Shown in pieces: positions 6,043 to 9,573 of a stretch of DNA of 9,573 nucleotides. How positions within the stretch are numbered: the first letter of the stretch is position 1; each line of letters begins with the position of its first letter. The position numbers were made by a program, and so were the translations under genes. Source of the DNA: Candidatus Rifleibacteriota bacterium (lineage in GTDB: Bacteria > Muiribacteriota > Ozemobacteria > Ozemobacterales > Ozemobacteraceae); contig JAQUZA010000101.1 of the NCBI GenBank assembly GCA_028691595.1, positions 1 to 9,573 of the forward strand. The letters are read 5' to 3'. The notes under the pieces are model-generated. The model saw only the letters and a program-made list of their open reading frames with translations. It was not told the origin of the DNA and searched no databases.

Positions 6043-6866
6043 TTACACGAAATATCTGCAGGTCGATTCTCATACTTTTTCTGACACTGGCTATGATTCT
6101 ACCTGTTCAGGCAGGGGCAAACCGGATAATTTCCCTTGTGCCATCACAGACCGAACTTCTTTTTGAACTGGGTTTCGGCGACCAGATCGTTGGAGTATCC
6201 GATTTCTGCAACTTTCCGCCAGCCACCGGGAAAATAGAAAAAATCGGCGGACTCGAACTCAGCATAGAAAAGCTTGTTGCCTTACAACCAACTTTGCTTG
6301 TAGATGCAAACAGCATGCATAAGAAATATGAGCCGCTTTTCCAGCAACTCGGGCTGAACTACGCTAATTTTTCGACCACACGCCTTGAGCATCTTCCGGT
6401 TGTTGCCTGTGAACTGGCGAAGCTTCTCAAAGACCCGGGCAAAGGTATTCTTTTTTCTGAAGCATGGAATTCAAGGCTTCGTAAGCTTGACCTGAAAAAA
6501 CCGGAAAAGGGGCTGCTCGTGTATTTTGAAATATGGGACACCCCGATGCAGGCCGCGGGGCAAAGCAGTTTTATTGGCGAACTGATCAGTCGTTCAGGTG
6601 GCATTAACATCTGCAAGGACCAGACAGATTTTCCGCTCGTCAATTCTGAGTCGGTAATCAATGCAAATCCTGACGTAATATTTGTGGCATACCCTCTACC
6701 CAATCTTAAGAATATTAAAAACCGTGCGGGCTGGGCTTCTCTCAAGGCGGTAAAAAACAATCTGGTCTTCTCTCTTGACCAGGACCTTTTTGTAAGACCA
6801 GGGCCTCGTAATCTTGAAGCTCTTGAGCTTCTTAACGAGATTTTTCACCAGGTTCAAACCCCATGA
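6039..6866 (+). CDS. BtuF-like periplasmic binding protein (ABC transporter, cobalamin/Fe-chelate type)
   Basis: This 275-residue class III substrate-binding protein (PF01497 type) has a signal peptide (about 1-25, cleavage after VQA). The hallmarks are RIISLVPSQTELLFELGFGD, QIVGVSDFCNFPP, KIGGLELSIEKLVALQPTLL and the C-terminal LFVRPGPRNLEAL (RPGPR at 253-257). The order and wording are closest to cobalamin-binding BtuF, but iron-siderophore or haem ligands cannot be excluded. It would capture ligand in the periplasm and deliver it to an inner-membrane permease and ATPase, neither of which is in the window. The TTG start overlaps the mltG stop by four bases (TTGA), with AAAGG about ten bases upstream, and keeps the signal peptide intact. 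The 3' end overlaps the next gene by ATGA. No room exists for a cobalamin riboswitch. Confidence 0.85.
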   Translation: MITRNICRSILILFLTLAMILPVQAGANRIISLVPSQTELLFELGFGDQIVGVSDFCNFPPATGKIEKIGGLELSIEKLVALQPTLLVDANSMHKKYEPLFQQLGLNYANFSTTRLEHLPVVACELAKLLKDPGKGILFSEAWNSRLRKLDLKKPEKGLLVYFEIWDTPMQAAGQSSFIGELISRSGGINICKDQTDFPLVNSESVINANPDVIFVAYPLPNLKNIKNRAGWASLKAVKNNLVFSLDQDLFVRPGPRNLEALELLNEIFHQVQTP

Positions 6867-8074
6867 GAATAAGCAAGCCGGTATTACCAATTTTTCTGGT
6901 GCTCTTCCTGATGTGTTTCGCAGTTAATGCAACGGCTCAACCTCTCGAGAACCGAATGTGGGTCAAGCTTACAATTGCCTCTGACAGCGCCGAATTTCGC
7001 TTCAATCTTCCCGAAGACGGCTGTGTTTCAATTTTATCAACTGTTCAGGGGCGAAAACAGGTTGAACGGCTTTGGGGCCCGGGGCAGATGAAAAAGGGAA
7101 CCTACAGGATTTCGCTGCCCGCAGGCAAAGTCACCGGTCACTCAGGCTTCGTCGAGCTCTTCAACGTTCTGATGCAGCCTGAGGGTGAAACCGGAAGTCG
7201 AGGCAACGGTGAACGCCAGTTCAATAACCCCACCGGAATCGACTACGATAAAATTAGAAAAGAAATTTTTGTGGCCGACACAGGAAACGACCGGGTAATC
7301 AGACTCTCAGAGAATGGTCGCCAGGTTGCGGTGCACGGTGGGTTTGGAATTTCTTTTGGGGACCGAAGCGAGGAGCGTGAAGACAGCCTTGATGACCCCT
7401 ACGATGTCGCCACAGGGGGCTTTTCGAACTTCTATATTTCGGACCAGAATAATCGCCGGGTCTGCATTTTTGACTCATATCGCAGCTATCGGGGCAATCT
7501 TTTTCCAAAAGACAACGACCGTCGTAACCAGCTCGACCGGCCCCGTGGCATAAAGGTCGATTCTGAAAACAATATCTGGCTGGTGGATGGTCGAGCCGAC
7601 CGGGTAATCAAAATATCTTCAACCGGCGACCGTCTTTTTGAGCTCGGTGGTTTTGGCTTCAGCACCCTGCAACTGAAAGACCCAACCCAGATAGATGTTA
7701 ACATTCAAGGTGAGATTTATATCGCCGATCGTGGAAAAGGGCGCATTGCCGTTTTTGACCGGCTTGGTTCATTCATAACCGAGATGCGTGACCACCTGAA
7801 GACTCCCACCGGTGTCGCGATAGATCCTGATGGCCTGATCCTGGTCTGCGACGACACAACTGATGAATTGGGATTATACACGCCAAAGGGCATCAGAGTT
7901 GCTTTTATCGACAGGGCTTCCGATGACTCTGTATTTCGCAAGCCTTCTGATATTGCCGTCTGCGAAGAAAAAATTTTCCTGCTCGACACCGGCAACCATA
8001 GAGTTGTGCACATAAAACGGCAAAAGCAGGCAACCATCGTGCCTTGGCAAGCGACAGACACTGTGATAAAATAG
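6863..8074 (+). CDS. Exported NHL-repeat protein (six-bladed beta-propeller)
   Basis: The 403-residue protein has a signal peptide (about 1-25, ATA before Gln26). A beta-rich N-terminal module follows (about 30-110, WVKLTIASDSAEFRFNL and KKGTYRISLPAG), similar in style to FlgD-type Ig-like domains. Then comes a six-bladed NHL propeller (about 115-395). Blade strands include KEIFVADTGNDRVIRLS, SNFYISDQNNRRVCIFD, NNIWLVDGRADRVIKIS, GEIYIADRGKGRIAVFD, LILVCDDTTDELGLYT and EKIFLLDTGNHRVVHIK. There is no lipobox and no membrane segment after the signal, so it is predicted to be periplasmic or secreted. It is the second NHL protein of the unit and is translationally coupled to the BtuF-like gene by ATGA. 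It is a likely binding scaffold; ligand and partner are unknown. Confidence 0.85.
   Translation: MRISKPVLPIFLVLFLMCFAVNATAQPLENRMWVKLTIASDSAEFRFNLPEDGCVSILSTVQGRKQVERLWGPGQMKKGTYRISLPAGKVTGHSGFVELFNVLMQPEGETGSRGNGERQFNNPTGIDYDKIRKEIFVADTGNDRVIRLSENGRQVAVHGGFGISFGDRSEEREDSLDDPYDVATGGFSNFYISDQNNRRVCIFDSYRSYRGNLFPKDNDRRNQLDRPRGIKVDSENNIWLVDGRADRVIKISSTGDRLFELGGFGFSTLQLKDPTQIDVNIQGEIYIADRGKGRIAVFDRLGSFITEMRDHLKTPTGVAIDPDGLILVCDDTTDELGLYTPKGIRVAFIDRASDDSVFRKPSDIAVCEEKIFLLDTGNHRVVHIKRQKQATIVPWQATDTVIK
8044..8072 (+). promoter_or_regulatory. Sigma70-type promoter of the TPR lipoprotein unit
   Basis: TTGGCA (8044-8049, 5/6 match) and TAAAAT (8067-8072, 5/6 match) are exactly 17 bases apart, and TGA before the -10 forms an extended -10. 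It lies in the last codons of the upstream NHL gene. A start near 8079 would give a leader of about 32 bases carrying AGGAG. It is the best promoter match I found in the window. Confidence 0.6.
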
Positions 8075-8098
8075 CAGAAACAAGGCACATATTGAATC

Positions 8099-8103
8099 AG
8101 GAG
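8099..8103 (+). promoter_or_regulatory. Ribosome binding site of the TPR lipoprotein gene
   Basis: AGGAG lies seven bases before the TTG at 8111 and decides this non-ATG start, which also yields a complete lipoprotein signal. Confidence 0.65.
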
Positions 8104-8110
8104 CGAAACA

Positions 8111-9085
8111 TTGAACACCCGCCATTTCAGGCTTTTCGTCAGCATTCTGCTGGCTCTGACGATCGTCAGTTTTCAGACCGGCTGCGGCAAAAAGACACAA
8201 CGCCGAAGCAAGCAAAGCGTCAAACTATCTGAATCCATCAAGAAAATACCTCTCTCAGAGCTTATTCCAAAAGCAAAAGTCGTCACCGGGCGCTTTAAGC
8301 GAGAAGTCTCAGAAAAGGTTCTCGACGAATACATGTATGGAACCCTTGCCGGCCAATACGGCAAGATCGATACCGCAGAAAAGCACCTGCTCAGAACGCT
8401 TAAAATGGAGCCGCTTTTTGTCGATGCCCACCACAACCTTGGCCTGGCCTACTACAAACAGGGAAGAGTCGACGACGCAATCAGGTATTGGAAGCGCACC
8501 CTCGAACTGGCCCCCAATTACGCCGAAACTTATTACAACCTGGCGATTTTCATGCTCGATATGAGCAGAGAAGAAGACGCTGTCCAGCTCCTGAACATCT
8601 GTATACGCTATGAGCCTTTTCATCTTAAGGCGAGGTTTGCCCTTGGTCGCATAGCCCAGAAGAAAGGGCAGAACAAAGATGCAATCAGACATTTTCGTGC
8701 CTATCAGAACAAAGACAAGGGTGACGTCAGAGTGCTGATAGCCCTTGGCGAGCTTTATCTGCTTGAAGGTCAACTCGATGCCTCTCTCAAAGAATTCGAA
8801 GCTGCATCAAGAATCGACGACAAAAACGGTAAAGTTCATTATCAGCTGGGCGTAGCTTACCACCGCCGTGGTCTGCTCGATCATGCAATCCTCAACTACA
8901 AGCGAAGCACTGAACTGATGCCAAATCACGTTGATGCCTTCATAAATCTTGGCGATATTTACGCCACACGCCATGAATACGCCTCGGCCCTGGCCTCTTA
9001 CAACGCCGCGCTTTCAATTGATCCGACCAATACATACGCTTCCCGCAAGGCCAAGCTGGCCGAAGAAAAACTATTGGACAAGTAA
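8111..9085 (+). CDS. TPR-repeat lipoprotein
   Basis: The 324-residue product starts at TTG with AGGAG seven bases upstream. The N-terminus (MNTRHFRLFVSILLALTIVS) is a typical export signal ending at TGC, with Cys25 the likely lipidated residue. The lipobox FQTGC is irregular because Gln replaces the usual Leu at -3, so lipidation is probable rather than certain. A basic linker (about 26-70) is followed by seven consecutive TPR units (about 76-315), for example AHHNLGLAYYKQGRVDDAIR, ALGELYLLEGQLDASLKEFE, YQLGVAYHRRGLLDHAILNY and FINLGDIYATRHEYASALAS. TPR superhelices bind partner peptides. In lipoproteins they often organise outer-membrane, pilus or wall-synthesis complexes, but no sequence cue picks one here. 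The stop is one base before the next start. Confidence 0.88.
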   Translation: MNTRHFRLFVSILLALTIVSFQTGCGKKTQRRSKQSVKLSESIKKIPLSELIPKAKVVTGRFKREVSEKVLDEYMYGTLAGQYGKIDTAEKHLLRTLKMEPLFVDAHHNLGLAYYKQGRVDDAIRYWKRTLELAPNYAETYYNLAIFMLDMSREEDAVQLLNICIRYEPFHLKARFALGRIAQKKGQNKDAIRHFRAYQNKDKGDVRVLIALGELYLLEGQLDASLKEFEAASRIDDKNGKVHYQLGVAYHRRGLLDHAILNYKRSTELMPNHVDAFINLGDIYATRHEYASALASYNAALSIDPTNTYASRKAKLAEEKLLDK

Positions 9086-9086
9086 T

Positions 9087-9344
9087 TTGAGACTTCTGCG
9101 CAACGCCGTTCCATCACGAAAAAAGCTTTCTCCCCTTGAGAAAGTGCGCATGGCCGTGCTCGGCAACCGCCTTAACATGACCAGGGATGAAGCAGGTCGC
9201 CTGCTAGATGACCTGCAAAAAGAAATTGCCACTATACTCGAAGTGCCAGAAGTTGCCGTACTGCCAGACACAGAATTTGCAGGGCGCGATCTTGATCTGG
9301 TATTCACACTTAACAAACAGAACACCCCCAACCGGAAAAAATGA
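9087..9344 (+). CDS. Small MinE-like protein (possible cell-division topological factor)
   Basis: The 85-residue product starts at TTG one base after the previous stop and has only a weak ribosome site, so coupling is likely. In the same frame the reading continues upstream to 8949, but that part lies wholly inside the TPR gene. The layout resembles MinE: the N-terminal MRLLRNAVPSRKKLSPLEKV corresponds to the amphipathic membrane-targeting start (E. coli MALLDFFLSRKK). RMAVLGNRL corresponds to the MinD-contacting RLQIIVAERR strand/helix. LLDDLQKEIATILEVPEVAV and DLDLVFTL correspond to the helix and strands of the dimer domain. MinE stimulates the MinD ATPase and restricts MinC to the poles. 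The match is distant, about six residues are missing between helix and last strand, and neither minC nor minD lies in the window. I hold this as a plausible homology, not an identification. Confidence 0.5.
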   Translation: MRLLRNAVPSRKKLSPLEKVRMAVLGNRLNMTRDEAGRLLDDLQKEIATILEVPEVAVLPDTEFAGRDLDLVFTLNKQNTPNRKK

Positions 9345-9573
9345 AAAATATAATTGAAACTCTCTCACATTGGGAACTATTGGAAATAGAAAAGCCGGCC
9401 CGTTATCTTGGAGGCGAAGTTAACCAGGCCCCCCTCAAACAAAACCCTGAATTGCGCGCCTGTCTTGTTTTTCCTGACCTCTACGAGCTCGGGATGTCAA
9501 ACCTGGCGATCAAAATTTTTTACGAAACCCTGAACCAGCGCCCGGATATTATGGCAGAAAGAGCATTTGCCCC
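9341..9573 (+). CDS. B12-binding radical SAM protein, TIGR03960-like (3' end missing)
   Basis: The first 77 codons are present and the gene runs off the right edge. The ATG overlaps the previous stop by four bases (ATGA), with GGA four bases upstream. The visible residues contain EKPARYLGGEVNQ, then ACLVFPDLYELGMSNLAIKI, FYETLNQRPDIMAERAFAP. These match the start of the TIGR03960 family (KPARYIGNE..., AFPDVYEVGMSHLGLKILY, ERPDVLAERVFAP). Members pair a cobalamin-binding-like N-terminal domain with a radical SAM domain. They are often fused or adjacent to TIGR03936-type proteins and rRNA/tRNA maturation genes; the substrate is not established. The radical SAM CxxxCxxC motif lies beyond the window. 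Confidence 0.88.
   Translation, partial: MKNIIETLSHWELLEIEKPARYLGGEVNQAPLKQNPELRACLVFPDLYELGMSNLAIKIFYETLNQRPDIMAERAFA

Noticed and set aside
8309..8773. 154-residue - strand open frame inside the TPR lipoprotein gene
   Set aside because: The + strand carries seven regular TPR units, and the antisense product has no family-like features.
8949..9086. Extended N-terminus of the MinE-like protein
   Set aside because: This part lies entirely inside the TPR coding region in another frame, reads as proline- and threonine-rich shadow sequence, and the TTG at 9087 fits coupling better.

Overview
The window is a dense stretch of bacterial chromosome, close to fully coding, with roughly balanced base composition. 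It holds eleven genes: ten on the + strand and one on the - strand. The two at the ends are cut by the window edges. The organism looks like a diderm bacterium: there are two predicted lipoproteins, an AMIN-domain amidase with a signal peptide, and a type IV pilin-like protein. The mix of a Cys-rich GspG/ComGC-like pilin, NHL propellers, a GerMN protein and a TIGR03960-type B12 radical SAM protein recalls candidate phyla such as Riflebacteria, or deep-branching delta-type lineages. That placement is a weak inference. No mobile element, CRISPR array, tRNA or rRNA was seen.

Region A (2-3538, +) is one tightly packed unit: the end of a TPR protein with a FlgT-like C-terminal domain, smpB (trans-translation), a three-module N-acetylmuramoyl-L-alanine amidase, and a membrane-anchored GerMN protein. 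Genes overlap or lie within 24 bases of each other.

Region B (3573-3992, -) is a lone type IV prepilin-like gene convergent with region A. It has its own strong hairpin terminator and a compact promoter. Its upstream region is shared divergently with region C and contains an imperfect 24-bp dyad that covers the likely -35 elements of both promoters.

Region C (4093-8074, +) is a second unit: a six-bladed NHL lipoprotein, mltG (endolytic murein transglycosylase), a BtuF-like periplasmic binding protein without its transporter, and a second exported six-bladed NHL protein. The last three genes are linked by 4-base overlaps.

Region D (8044-9573, +) starts with a good sigma70-type promoter buried in the end of the NHL gene. 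It drives a TPR lipoprotein, a small MinE-like protein without MinC/MinD, and the start of a B12-binding radical SAM gene.

The common theme is the cell envelope: peptidoglycan cleavage (amidase, MltG), exported scaffold proteins (NHL, TPR, GerMN) and perhaps division-site placement (MinE-like). Four of the nine complete + strand genes start with TTG and one with GTG, mostly where genes are translationally coupled.
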